In this document: one piece after another, positions 12,419 through 25,892 of the stretch | Position numbering within the stretch: the first letter of the stretch is position 1 | How the letters are laid out: every line of letters starts with the position of its first letter | NCBI GenBank assembly: GCA_010909165.1 | Contig: VJWM01000135.1 | Location: 558,001 to 622,000, forward strand | Direction of reading: 5' to 3' | DNA length: 64,000 bases | Origin: Anthoceros angustus | Lineage: Eukaryota; Streptophyta; Anthocerotopsida; Anthocerotales; Anthocerotaceae | Program-made: the position numbers and the translations under genes | The notes under the pieces: generated by a model | Database searches by the model: none | What the model was told of the DNA's origin: nothing | Seen by the model: only the letters and a program-made list of their open reading frames with translations

Positions 12419-15400
12419 TCAGGGACTAGTCCAGGTCTCATCACCCACGAGTTTTGCTAGCATGGAAAGGACGTTGTCGCTGTTCCCGAGGCCTTGCACT
12501 GAGATGTCGTCTGTAGCGGCCTGAGGTGGGTCGACTTGCCCTAGGGCTCCAACCTGGATGTCGTCCATGCGGGCCTGAACCCCCTGCTGGCTGTCCAGCA
12601 AGAGGGTACCCCTCTCGGCCCTGCTCAGGAAGTCTGTGATGCTTGCGGTGTCCAAGAGCAAGGTGAGCAAGGAAAGCGTCTTAACTCCTCCTCCTCCTTG
12701 CAGCAGTTGCAGAAGGTTTGGCTTTTTACGTGACAGCTCCACCAAAGTGACCTGCACATGAACGCCCAGCGGCCAGTTCAGAGCCCATCATTATGGGTCT
12801 GGTGCAGCCTCCTTCCAAAGCCACAACCTTAGAGTGCTGCGTATCCCTGTGCTCCTGTCCGTGCACATCATTATGAGTGTGCACCTAACTTACTTGGGCT
12901 GTTTCAGCGATGCCGGCCTTTTGCTTTGCGATGGCAACAGCCCTGTTGAAACCACCAATGGCGTCAACCAGGCCCCGAGATAATGCAGCTTTGCCTGTCC
13001 ACACACGGCCTTGGGCCACCTCCTCCATTGCGTCCACCTGCGTGCACAACATCCAGGGAGTCACACATCCGGATGTCTGTCACTCACCACGAGCATGATT
13101 TTCTAACAAGTATTTCCGGCGGACCTCCATTTTTCTCGAAAGAGCTGCTTTGTCGCGGAATAACTTGTATGCCGTCATGGCATTCAGCTTGAAAAAGTCT
13201 TCCTCTTCAGGCCTGTTCAGAGGAGCTCCCGCTGATTAGCAGAAGGCTCATTGGGTTCCTTCCGGCACACAAACATGGCATTGATTTCTTACGTGAAGGC
13301 TCGCTGATCAGCATCCAGATCTGCAAATTTGCCTCTTGAGATGACCTCCTTTCCATAGCCTATCCTCTCATACAGCTCCTTGAGGTTGAATTTCCCTGCT
13401 CCATGATGGGAGGTTAATGCAAGTCACATGCGTCTTGTATACAAATCTCGCGCTGCAACGGTAGCAGTGCACAACCCATCCCATTCCAAAACAGCAGAGC
13501 CCCAAGATTGCTCCTAGAAACAACCTGTCACCACTCCAATGGATCCGGTCAGAGTCAACTCCTCAGCCACGATGACTCCAGCTGCCATTGCCATGTAGTA
13601 CCCTCCACTTGCTGCGACGTCCACCATCGACGCGACGACGGGTTTCTTTTCTGCCAGCAGCCTTAGCTCCCTCCACATTCTGTTGCAACCAGGACAACCA
13701 CAGCAAACCGTCAGACACAAGGTCCCCTGCACAGACAGGGTCTGCCAAAGGTGAGCACAGTACAAGGTGCTGTTTACTTAACAAATCAGAAGCAAGAGCA
13801 TCTCCACCAGGACTATCTATCCGTAGAACAACAGCCTTGTAATCTTTTGAATCTGCACGTCACAACAACACAGGATTTAGACAGATCAGAAGGCCCAAAA
13901 TGCGTCTCACAAAAAAAAAAAAACGACTTGAGGGAAAGGAAAAGCAAGCACCTCGGACTTGACGAATTGTTTTAATGAATGTTTCACCAACAATGCCCTC
14001 ATTCTGTGACCTTAAGCCACCACCACTGGAAAGGCTTATCCCTCCAACAGCTCGGATTACTGCTATCCGATTGCGGCCACCCGAAAGGCCGAGAGTTGAT
14101 GCTTGTACTCTGGAGTATTTCCTGTACATACAAGGCAACTGCCTCTAGCTTAAAATGCCCAGAGTGCATTGATGATGAAGCACAAAACACATTCAGTAGC
14201 AAACACTACCTGTAGTCAACCGTCACAAGAGGCTTGTCCTTGTCTCCACCTAGCCTATTAATCAGCAGGGTATCCACCTTCACAACAAAGCCAGCACATC
14301 AGAACGACAGGCATACCAAACTGCCACTCAATAGAACAAGCCATTCCTGTGCACATGTACCTGATCCTCATATTTGATATCAGTTATCCATCCATCAGCC
14401 TTCAACTCCTCAATGTTAGTCACACCCTTGTCTAGCAGCTCCAATAACTCATCTCGTGTCTTCCCTGTTGATAATGGCACAATCATGACCATAAGGTACA
14501 GGTTATGCTTGTGAACTCAGAACGTACTTGACCAAAGAGACTATGACACAAGTACATAGTCATACCAGTGGAGGATGTGATTTTCTCGGACCAATTGTCA
14601 AACACATCATCCAGTACAGCAGTTAACATTTCCCGATTCGCCTCTGACATCTGCTTTCTTGTTATTGTGTCGCCAAAGCTCTTATACTTGCCTATTCGCT
14701 GAAACTGCGGCTCAATACCAACCTTCTCCAGCACACCTGCAGACTGGACTCATTATCATCTTCTGAACTAGACTAGTGACCAACGTTGCATTCATGTGGG
14801 CCATAACAGCTGTCCAACTCACCTCCAACAAATGTTGCTTGGACTTTCAGGCCACGCAATGAAATATATGCTCCTGGTGGTGCATACAGCTCCCCACATG
14901 CACAGGCTAAATAATATTCCTTCTCACTACCAACAGGCAGATATCCAACAAGAGGCTTTCCTGCAGACAAGCATATAACCATGAGTCAGCCAACTTGAGA
15001 TACATAGCAGAAGGAAAATACCATCCCTTTGCCCCAACACACACCGGATTCCAAACATGTCATACAACCCATGCCCGAGGCAGAAGTTTTCACCTGACTT
15101 CTTGAAGTACTCCATATGACGCCGGATCTCATCAATTTTTCCCCAGCCACAGTCAAGAGGTTGGATTTGCAGGAAAACTGCTCCAATGCGGGGGTCATGT
15201 GCTGCGTTAATCAGATTCTGACAAATCTGAGGGAGAGAGACCACTTTGCTGAATCGTCCTTGGTATCGCTCTGCGACCTGTCTCATCAGAGCGCTTTCAG
15301 TCTCCTGAGGCCAAGAAGACACTTGCACGAAGCACCATATGCGAAGGAATCACTCCTAGCGTGGAAACACAAGTGGACACCCTAACCAACGGCAGCTGCC

Positions 15401-16099
15401 ATACACATAATGTATACCTCGCCTCCTAACTTCATCTTCAACACGCTGCCTCTCGCGACTCGTCGCCATGGCCATACAAGGAGCAATCTTAGCTGCACCA
15501 GAAAGCTGTCCAATGCCCCCAACTTCACGTATTCCATTTCTCCTGACGGAAGCTCCTGCCCTGCTGCAGCCCCGTTCGGTGATCTGTTGCTCGCTTCATC
15601 TGTCTTTCTGGTATCAGTATCTGTATCCTTCTCGTCTGAGGATTCTGCAACCACTCCAGACTGGGTACTTCGGAACTGCCATCCTCTTTCAATAGCCACT
15701 GACATTCTCCTACAATTGAATGTCGATTGACTCATGTGGGCAGCCATTGAACTGCAACCCGATGTAATACCCAGCCGGCTCTCCTGAAGCTGGAATTTAA
15801 ACAGACACTCCTTACCCGCTGTTGGAGAGCGCGGAGCCTGCAACACTGTTCTGTCAGTTCACTAATCACTTACAAACCATGACAACCGTTTGCAAACAGG
15901 AAGTAAAATTTGCGAACAAGAGGCATATTGTGGGTAGTACATTTCTGAAAGGCCTGCCCTCTGACAGGTCGCAGCACGCGAAAAGGACCGTCGGACGAGC
16001 AGAGGCATTCACCTTCGACAATCTGGTAGCACATGCTAAGCTTGTCTGGCACACTGCTAGCACAGCGTGGTGAGAATGGATCATCTTGGACTGCGTCAT
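12419..16099 (-). CDS. SPPA: Signal peptide peptidase SppA (protease IV), chloroplast type
   Basis: Thylakoid-associated serine protease of the S49 family. Fourteen exons in transcript order: 16099-16013, 15837-15418, 15277-15094 (or from 15304), 14960-14823, 14736-14566, 14464-14361, 14277-14210, 14121-13952, 13852-13783, 13679-13525, 13395-13293, 13212-13125, 13037-12894 and 12751-12419 (744 residues with the shorter third exon). The N-terminus is a plausible transit peptide. Conserved blocks include YPW-like VWPWRRVARGSVL, PQICQNLINAAHDPRI, the probable catalytic Lys in RIGKYKSFGD (about 295), SPGGDALASDLMWRE, the nucleophile in DVAASGGYYMAMA (about Ser495) and VAQGRVWTGK. The tail after VTLVELSRKKPN is longer and more Gly/Asp-rich than in flowering plants. 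One donor (at 13124, gtccgc) is weak. The third exon has two in-phase acceptors 27 bases apart. The first exon is the least certain. Confidence 0.92.
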
Positions 16100-16857
16100 T
16101 GAAAATTCAACACACAAATCCTCCTCCTCCACTGTATCCCCAAATTATTTTCCCAATTTCGCAAAAATGATCATTCAGAGAAGGGCTCTCCTTTGCAAAC
16201 CCATGTCCAAGGTCATCAGTCCGATTCTGGTAATCGCAGCTCCCGAAACTTGGCGGCTTTGTGCTGGGTTTCCCGGCATCTTCACCACTCCGCCCGTCCC
16301 CGTTATGCCCAACAACAACGTCTCCACCGAAGCAAGAAGAACCTCTCAACCACAACAACCCACAATGCTGGCTGATCCCCGAGCTCCCCACGCAGAAGAA
16401 CGAACTTCCTCCGGCAACGTGTTGGTTTGATCGCATCGATGTCATATTTTTGAGCTCCTCTCTTTTGCTTAAGGCAACGATGCTCCAGTCACTCTGAGAC
16501 ACACACGCCTTACCCAAGTGGCCACCGGGCTAGCGCGCTTTTGGTGCGCACAATGGTGACTTAAAAATTCATGAAGGCTAATGTTAAAAATTTGAAAAAA
16601 TATTAGCTAGCTAGATTTCGAGACATCATGCTAGCTCGTTAGCATCGTAGTAATGCAAGTTAGTGTAGTAGCACGGAAAAGAACTTCGAAATACAGAGAG
16701 TCCGAGACTCTGGTGGCGCACCAGCGGGAACAAGAACGCGGCGGGAATTCGAGCTCTTCGCGTCGAGGGCGTGGAGTTCAGGATTTGGCGGCAGCGGCCT
16801 GATCGAAGCCCGGAGATTGCGTTTGAAGAAGCTTCGGCGCTGCTGTGATCAGGCACC
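16100..16857. promoter_or_regulatory. Divergent promoter region between SppA and CCT8
   Basis: Two housekeeping genes start head to head about 760 bases apart. The interval must hold both promoters and 5' UTRs. An open frame at 16107-16517 on the minus strand may be leader sequence rather than coding sequence; it ends in a stop before the SppA ATG. No clear TATA box was found. Confidence 0.5.
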
Positions 16858-19800
16858 ATGTCGGGCTTCCACCTTCCTCCTTATGGCATGCAGACGATGC
16901 TCAAGGAGGGCCACAAGTTGCTGTCAGGCCTGGACGAGGCTGTGCTGCGGAACATCGATGCCTGCAAGCAGCTGTCGCAGATCACGCGCACGTCGCTTGG
17001 TCCCAATGGTGCGTCTTCGGAGGCTGGGCATGCATTTCTGAGTCGTGTTGAGTGTAGAGCTTTTGCTTGGGTTCGCGGCTGTAGATCCGTCTTCATGGTT
17101 GAATTTAGGGTTCAGTGTTTGGGTGGGTGGCAGGTTGGGATTGTGGAAGTTTTGAGCTTGGTGTCACAATGTTGGTTACATTGCGCTGCTGGTGGGTGCA
17201 GGAATGAATAAAATGGTGATCAACCATTTGGATAAGCTTTTTGTTACCAGTGATGCTGGTACCATTGTGGATGAGCTGGAAGTGCAGCACCCTGCGGCAA
17301 AGTTGATGGTTTTGGCGGGAAAGGCTCAGCAGGAGGAGGTTGGAGACGGGGCCAACCTTGTTGTCACATTTTCTGGAGAACTGCTTGAAGGGGCGGAGCA
17401 GCTGATCCGAATGGGTTTGCACCCGAGTGAAATTATTGGAGGATTCACGAAGGCTGCCACTAAGGTGCTTTCTTAGTGGTGGCGATGTGGTGCATTTCTG
17501 TTTCTGCTGACTATGTACCCAGCAGCATCAGGTTAATTTTTTTCTTTGCTTTGGTGAATACCTCTGTTGTATTTTCAGGTTCCGGAACTGCTGGAACAGC
17601 TAGTTGAACCTGGTTCGGAAACAATGGATGTCCGGAATAAGGAGCAAGTTGTGCAGAGATTGCTGGCATGTGTTGCAAGCAAGCAATTTGGTCAGGAGCA
17701 GATACTCACTCCGCTGATTGCAGACGTAAGTCGGTAGGGTAGCGATCATGTTGTCACAGTTGTGCATTGAAATGTTTTTTCTCTCGTTGTTCTGGGAGCT
17801 ACCATGGATGCTAAATTATCTCCCCTAACAATATGCTCTTGTGTACTTTCTGGTCTGCAGGCTTGCATCCAGGTTTGTCCAAAAAATCCTGCAAACTTCA
17901 ATGTGGACAATGTCCGTGTATCTAAGATTCTGGGTGGAGGCATTTACGACACCAATGTTGTGCGGGGAATGGTTTTGAAAGGAGATGCTCTGGGAACTAT
18001 CAAGCATGCTTACAAGGCTAAAGTACGACTGAGCTCCTACTCTTTCTGCTATTGGAGCCCACCACAACGTTGCAGTGTCCTGTATTTCCTAGCAGAATGT
18101 GAGGTTGAAAGTGGGGTGCATGATTGGTTGTGTAGATTGCTGTGTTTGGAGGAGGGGTTGACACATCTGCAACAGAGACAAAGGGCACTGTCCTCATCCA
18201 AAATGCGAAACAGGCATGGTTTGAGCAGCCATTGCAAAAACTTTCTATTGATGCTTCTCCAAGCTCTGTTACTAACACCTTCCAGGTTCTTGCCCAATTT
18301 TCTCTCAGCTGGAGAACTATGCCAAGACAGAAGAGGCAAAGATTGAAGAGCTTATAAAGTCAATAGCTGATTCAGGGGCCTCAGTCATTGTCAGTGGAGG
18401 TGCTGTAGGTGAAATGGCCTTGCATTTCTGTGAGCGCTACAAGTAAGTTCAAAATTTGTGATCCGTGTCTTCTAAAGAATTCCAAGCATGCTATAGCATA
18501 CACTTCCGTCAAGTTACTAACAGATATTCATTCAAGTAAGAGGGAATTGATCCTTGTCCCTTTGTATGTAGACTTATGGTGGTAAAGATTGCCTCGAAGT
18601 TTGAGCTTAGACGTTTCTGCCGGACGACAGGTGCAGTTGGCCAAGTAAGTTTTTCTTGTACCTCTGGTACTTCGATTGTTAGGAGCCTAAATACCTTCAC
18701 TTTCTATGGGGCGTGCATTACACCAATTGATCCAAGGCTCTGTTCTACAGGTCAAGATGGGCCAACCAACACCTGATGAGCTAGGATATGCCGACTCTCT
18801 ATCTGTGGATGAGATAGGTGGTACACGGGTAAATTCGCTGGCTTTTGTGCTGTAAAAATTCCTTAAAACTCAGTTGGTTGTGGAAACTCTTCTATCGTTG
18901 GTGCTCTCAGGGAGCAGTTTTTCACTTTGTTTGACCTATGTTTTCAGGTTACGATTATAAAAAATGATGCTGGCAATCTGGTTTCCACAATTGTGATTCG
19001 TGGTGCCACAGATAGCTCGATGGATGATGTTGAACGAGCAATTGATGATGGTGTAAATTCTTACAAGGTACACAAGTCTGGCTGGTGTGATGAGGTGGTT
19101 TGATCTGGTGGTTGTTGCTTGCACTTGACGATGCTCGTTGACCTTGTAATGCAGGCCATCTGCAGGGACAGCAGAATAGTTCCAGGAGCCGGTGCTACAG
19201 AGATTGAGCTGGCCAGGAGACTAAAGGAGTTTTCGTCTACTGAAGTTGGGTATGTCAAGACATGGTGCCTTGGACTGAGTTTTTGCATTGCTTCCTTCTT
19301 ATCCCGGTTGTGGTTTTCAAGCGGTTCATGCTGATGACTGCAGGCTGGAGCAGTACGCAATTGAGAAATTTGCAGAGAGCTTTGAGGTTGTGCCTCGAAT
19401 TTTGGCAGAGAATGCTGGTTTAAATGGGACCGAGATTGTTTCTTCCCTCTACGCGGCACATGCAGCCGGAAATGCCAAGGCTGGTGTGGATGTGGAACAG
19501 GGTGAAGTCAAAGACAAATCTGCTGACAGCGTATGGGACTTGTATGCCACGAAGTATGTTCCTTCCCAGGCCTTCTTATGTCTCGATTTGCTCTCTGGAA
19601 TGGCTAGTGCGTCATTCTTATGACGTACTTGGTTGCAATGCAGGTTCTGGGCAACCAAGCTTGCCGCTGATGCTGCCTGCACTGTTCTTCGAGTAGATCA
19701 GGTAAAAGACATGGACTTATAAGTCTCACTTGTTCTATACCGTGCTACGTGAGTCTTGCAGCATATTGGCATTCCATGTGGCTGGCATCTAATGGTTGGA

Positions 19801-19892
19801 TTCTAACCTTTGCTCAACAGATTATCATGGCAAAGCCAGCGGGAGGACCCAAGAAGGATCGAGCGGTCATGGACGGGGCCGATGAAGACTAG
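16858..19892 (+). CDS. CCT8: Chaperonin CCT subunit theta (TCP-1 theta)
   Basis: One of eight subunits of the cytosolic TRiC/CCT chaperonin, which folds actin and tubulin with ATP. Thirteen exons: 16858-17008, 17202-17464, 17579-17725, 17861-18022, 18136-18213, 18309-18442, 18572-18644, 18751-18828, 18948-19067, 19155-19249, 19344-19553, 19644-19701 and 19821-19892 (546 residues, the usual length). Group II chaperonin signatures are seen: QITRTSLGPNGMNKM, the GDGAN ATP-site motif, VCPKNPANFNVDNVRV, GGGVDTSATETKGTVL, SKFELRRFCRTTGAV, SRIVPGAGATEIELA, and the C-terminal IIMAKPAGGP typical of theta. The intron after 18213 begins with GC instead of GT (AAACAG|gcatgg); the only nearby GT would break the frame. 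Identity is secure. Confidence 0.96.
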
Positions 19893-20399
19893 CTTTCTCG
19901 CGACCTCGTCGGGAGACCCTTCTTGTTGAGTTGTAAAGTAGTGGGCTACACATCCTGGGCGTACCCAGGTTCTCTGTCCAAAAGCATTGCAGGCCTGGTT
20001 CACACTTGCCACGTCAATGCCATCGATGCCGTCCAATTTTGAAGCACCTCAGAGGTCACTTTATTTACTTGGGAGGTGAGATCGCGAAACATTTTGCAAG
20101 ATGCTTGTGGAGTTGAAAACAGTGCCCAACCGCGGGCTTCAACGATGCTCTGTGTAATGACGTACGGGCGCCGGCATTTATTTGACTGTTCAGCCGAGCG
20201 GCGGGAATGTGTACATCTCCAAGCAACACACTGTCGACATCTTCGATTTTCCCAAACGGATTGTTTGTTCCGGCTCGTCTCAGAAGCAATGCTAGCAATT
20301 TCGCAGCCGAGGCCTCACACATAGCACGCCGTCTGGTTTCAGTCGCTACACCGGATCGTTGTTCTCAGGAGGTGATCACACTAACACACTAACGATAGC
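19893..20399. other. CCT8 3' flank, no gene seen
   Basis: Presumed 3' UTR and intergenic sequence before the 22-bp tandem array. Only short open frames without recognisable domains are present. Confidence 0.5.
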
Positions 20400-20750
20400 T
20401 TTTGCATCGTTGCTTGTGCTTGCCATTCGATTGCTTTGTACTTGGCATTCGATTGCTTTGTGTTTGCCATTAGATTGGTTTGTGCTTGCCTTTCGATTGC
20501 TTTGCGCCTGCTTCTTCTTCTTCTTCTTCTTCGTCTTCTTCTGCTACACTAACTCGAATGCTTGTGCTTGCTGTTCGGATTGCTTGTGCTTGCTGTTCGG
20601 GTTGCCTGTGCTTGCTGTTCGGGTTGCCTGTGCTTGCTGTTCGGGTTGCTTGTGCTTGCTTTTCGATCGCTTGTGCGTCCTTTTCGATGGCTTGTGCGTC
20701 CTTTTCGATTGCTTGTGCTTGACAGTAGATTGCTCGTAGTTGCTAGTCGA
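20400..20750 (+). repeat. 22-bp tandem repeat array with internal (TTC)n tract
   Basis: About fifteen degenerate copies of a 22-base unit of the type TTCGATTGCTTGTGCTTGC. Copies start at fixed 22-base spacing, for example at 20425, 20447, 20469 and 20491, and again at 20591, 20613, 20635 and 20657. A (TTC)n microsatellite at about 20511-20539 splits the array. Because 22 is not a multiple of three, the repeat rotates through all frames and makes spurious open frames on both strands. It is not a CRISPR: there are no unique spacers and the host is eukaryotic. Confidence 0.88.
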
Positions 20751-21367
20751 CTGAACTTGCTTTCCTTCTAGCATGGATGCCACTGCCTGGCGTCGTCATG
20801 ATGTATCTAGATTTCCTTGTTGTTGATTAAAATGACAGCATCACAACTCAGCAGACGATGTTAGAGGAGTGACTGGAATCTTGTACAGTGCATGCCTAGC
20901 TCCATGAGTTTGACGTACGGTTAGTGATACGACGGCCGTCTGCTCATGAGCAAGCTGTCATGCCGCTCCAACTTTGTGAACAAATGGTGCAAGAACTGGT
21001 TCCATTTACTGTACGAGGAGCGCGAATGATGTTTGCAAACTTTTGACGCAGATTTAAGTGGATACACGGCCATCGCATAAATGTGGGTGTGGAGGTCACA
21101 TGCCTGTCGGTTTAAATAGGCCCGCAGTGCCTTCCGGCTCCTGGTCACACACCTGGTAGGCTAGTATGTACTACATAGTGCCAGGGAATGAAGATGGCGA
21201 CAGCAGGTCGACATGACCCGAGTCATCAATCCAACGTGTCAGAAAGGCCACATCGACGGGAGGTCAAAGTGGAGGTAGGAGGTCAATTTGAAGGGCTACG
21301 TTCCTCCGTTCCTTGTTACATTGCCCTGGGGTTTTGTTTGCTTCCTCGTCTCCTCCGCTGTGCTGCC
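20751..21367. promoter_or_regulatory. GSNOR upstream region
   Basis: Intergenic sequence between the 22-bp array and the GSNOR start codon. It should include the promoter and 5' UTR of that gene. No recognisable gene is present. Confidence 0.4.
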
Positions 21368-23424
<2,057 letters not shown>

Positions 23425-24018
23425 GTACCACATCCACCACATCAACTCGCAGTCTGTCTACGTACTGTTCTGTCGGGTGGCGGGCGGGCAGTTGTGATAG
23501 TTGAGAGTACCTAGATTAGTGGGAAAACGTGCTCAAGCCGCATTCTCCTTTCATGCTTTCATGAATCATGTGTATGTTGGTTACATGTACCTAGAGTCTG
23601 GTTCCATGCCTCTAAGAGAAACAGAGAGATGGGGGCCATGAGGGGATGGCATCTTTGCATCTAAGCTCTCTGCGTTTTATCCCTTGTTTTAGCGCTCTCT
23701 TTCATAACCCACTTAGTCTATGTCCATATACGAGCAGGAGTCTGGACAACCCTAACAACCAGTTACTCGTTGTCTAGATACTCGCACTTCGACAGGATTG
23801 GCTTAAACGCGTCCGCTAATCCCGTGGCAGGAGGCGCATGGGTGCCACGGTGGTGGCTCATGAGGCGGGCAGCTGCGACCCCGCCTGAATTGGTGAATAC
23901 AGGCCCAAAGTGCCATCCTGTTTTCACATCACAGCAGCAGCAGAGCTGAAGGCAGGCGAGCGCGGAGAGGAGCAGCAGGAGCAGGCAGGCTGGCTGGCAG
24001 GCTGGCAGGCAGGCAGGG
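23425..24018. other. Intergenic region between GSNOR and DGAT2
   Basis: Contains the GSNOR 3' UTR and the presumed DGAT2 promoter and leader. The last about 80 bases before the DGAT2 start are rich in GGCAGGCTGGCA-type repeats. No gene was seen. Confidence 0.5.
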
Positions 24019-24984
24019 ATGGGGATCAAGGAGACGGAGGAGGGGGGGATGCGGGTGCTGCAACCCTCGCAGCGGGCCGGGCTGCTGAGCGCGGTAGCCT
24101 TGCTGGTGTGGCTGGGGGGCATCCACCTGAATTTCCTCGTCTTCTTCGTGGCGGTGGCGTACCTTCCCAGCCCCCTCGGCTGGGCGATGCTGGCCCTGCT
24201 GGTGCTCCTGACGGTGGCGCCCATCGCCCCCGAGTGGGAGCCGGGGCAGCGGGTAGCGCGCTTCATCAGCGACTACGCCCCCGCCCACTTCCCCATCAAG
24301 GTGGTGATGGAGGACAGAGGCGCGTTCGACCCGTCCCGGGCGTACGTGATCGCGGCGGAGCCGCACAGCGTGCTACCCATCGGGATCGTGGTCCTGACGG
24401 CGCACTCGGGCTTCCTCCCCTTCACCAACATCCGGTGCCTGGCCTCGTCCGCCATCTTCTACACGCCCGTGGTGCGGCACGTGTGGTCGTGGCTGGGCCT
24501 GGTGCCCGCCACCAAGTCCCACTTCCGCGGCCTCCTGGCCGCCGGGACCTCGTGCATCATCGTCCCCGGGGGAGTGCGCGAGTGCCTCTACATGGAGCGC
24601 GGCTACGAGGTGCTGTACCTGAAGCAGAGGTTCGGGTTCGTGCGCTTCGCCATCGAGACGGGCGCGCCCCTGGTGCCCGCCTTCTGCTTCGGCCAGTCCA
24701 GCGTGTACCGGTGGTGGAAGCCGAGCGGGGCGCTGTACGACCGGCTGTCGCGCGCCATCGGCTTCACGCCGCTCATGTTCTGGGGCATCCTGGGCTCGCC
24801 CATCCCCTACCGCACCCCCATGTACTTCGTGGTCGGGAAGCCCATCCCCGTGGAGAAGGTCGCCTCCCCGTCCCGCGACCAGGTGGCCGCCGTCCACCAG
24901 CAGTACCTGGAGGCCATCCGCCGGCTCTTCGACAAGTACAAGGCCACCGCCGGCCACCAGGACACGCAGCTCCACATCTACTGA
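24019..24984 (+). CDS. DGAT2: Diacylglycerol O-acyltransferase 2
   Basis: ER membrane enzyme that transfers an acyl group from acyl-CoA to diacylglycerol to form triacylglycerol. One uninterrupted frame of 321 residues begins at the first good ATG (MGIKETEEGG). Two adjacent hydrophobic segments lie at about residues 20-72, as in the family. The DGAT2 active-site motif EPHS is at about 113 (AAEPHSVLPIG). It is followed by ASSAIFYTPVVRHVWSWLGL, VPGGVREC (about 180), FVRFAIETGAPLVPAFCFG and WWKPSG. All core blocks are present, so it should be active. The gene is intron-free and very GC-rich, unlike most neighbours. Longer open frames in other frames across this segment are composition artefacts. 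Confidence 0.95.
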   Translation: MGIKETEEGGMRVLQPSQRAGLLSAVALLVWLGGIHLNFLVFFVAVAYLPSPLGWAMLALLVLLTVAPIAPEWEPGQRVARFISDYAPAHFPIKVVMEDRGAFDPSRAYVIAAEPHSVLPIGIVVLTAHSGFLPFTNIRCLASSAIFYTPVVRHVWSWLGLVPATKSHFRGLLAAGTSCIIVPGGVRECLYMERGYEVLYLKQRFGFVRFAIETGAPLVPAFCFGQSSVYRWWKPSGALYDRLSRAIGFTPLMFWGILGSPIPYRTPMYFVVGKPIPVEKVASPSRDQVAAVHQQYLEAIRRLFDKYKATAGHQDTQLHIY

Positions 24985-25892
24985 TTCGGGGAATCCGTCT
25001 ACTCCCTTCCCCCTTCCCCCTTCCCTTCGAAGTCCCCTGTGTAGATATTCGGTGCCGCAGCCACAACCTGAATTCGCCGACCCCACCGGCACGGGAGGGA
25101 CGACGCCGTCCCACGCTCCCGCAGCGAACATGGAACATTGTTTGGAGACACTCGAGAAGGTTAGAATAGCGCTCATCAGGATTCTTCTATGTATAATTCT
25201 TGAGAAACGAGAACCGCAGGCCGGGGCCATTGTTCCCGTGCGATGCGAATGCCGATTTTGTTTCTGCGTGATGCGGCTGGTTCACCTGGACCTGGGGGCT
25301 GCCTTTGGTAATGTGAGATGGTAGGGTGGTGGAGCGGATTTAGGGCATCTTGTACCTCGGGTGGGCTTCGGCCGCATGGGAGGACATGTCGCCGATTTTG
25401 CACGAGTTTGCGAGGCCGGGTGGGTTCGCCGACTTGGATGCGAACAGGAGAGGACGGCACCGGGAAATTACGGATTCAGGGTAAGGTGACGTCCTGACCT
25501 GAGCTCAATCGGGGATTATTGATGTGTGTAATGGCGAGGCTAACGATGTGGGGGGGGAGGAGGGGGGGATGCAGGAGGAGGAGGATTAGGGTTAGGGTTG
25601 GGAGATGGAGGGGGGAAGCACGGGGAGGAGTCTCCCGTGGGCTGGGGGAGCAGCACTTCCGGCAAGGTGATTATGGTAGTTGAAAGATGGGCAATTGCAG
25701 GAAAATTGCTGATGAGACTGTAGTGGCTGACGAGAATGGATGTTGGAACAGAGAGACGCCTCCGAGTCCTCCTCCCTGCAGGGAACGGGTGTTGCTGCTA
25801 ACTCTGCCGGCTGGTACTCTTCGTGAACACCACAGTCATTTCAAAGGAGTGCAAGTCTGTCATTAGTGCAGATTTGTCGTCTTTTGCTGCGT
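24985..25892. other. Intergenic region with telomere-like and G-rich tracts
   Basis: Holds the DGAT2 3' end and the PPR gene promoter. A GGGGGGAGGAGGGGGGATG-type tract lies at about 25550-25580, and a telobox-like TTAGGGTTAGGGTTGGG stretch at about 25586-25602. Teloboxes are known promoter elements in plants; function here is inferred. No gene was seen. Confidence 0.5.

Noticed and set aside
16107-16517. 136-codon minus-strand open frame upstream of SppA
   Set aside because: Considered as the SppA transit-peptide exon, but it ends in a stop and is not in phase with a clear donor. The exon at 16013-16099 gives a better transit peptide and joins in phase.
20400-20750. CRISPR-like regular repeat
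   Set aside because: Repeats are contiguous without unique spacers and the DNA is plant nuclear; it is a minisatellite.
23910-25169. 419-codon open frame overlapping DGAT2 in another frame
   Set aside because: The DGAT2 frame carries all conserved motifs. The alternative reads as Arg/Gly/Pro-rich nonsense typical of a shifted GC-rich gene.
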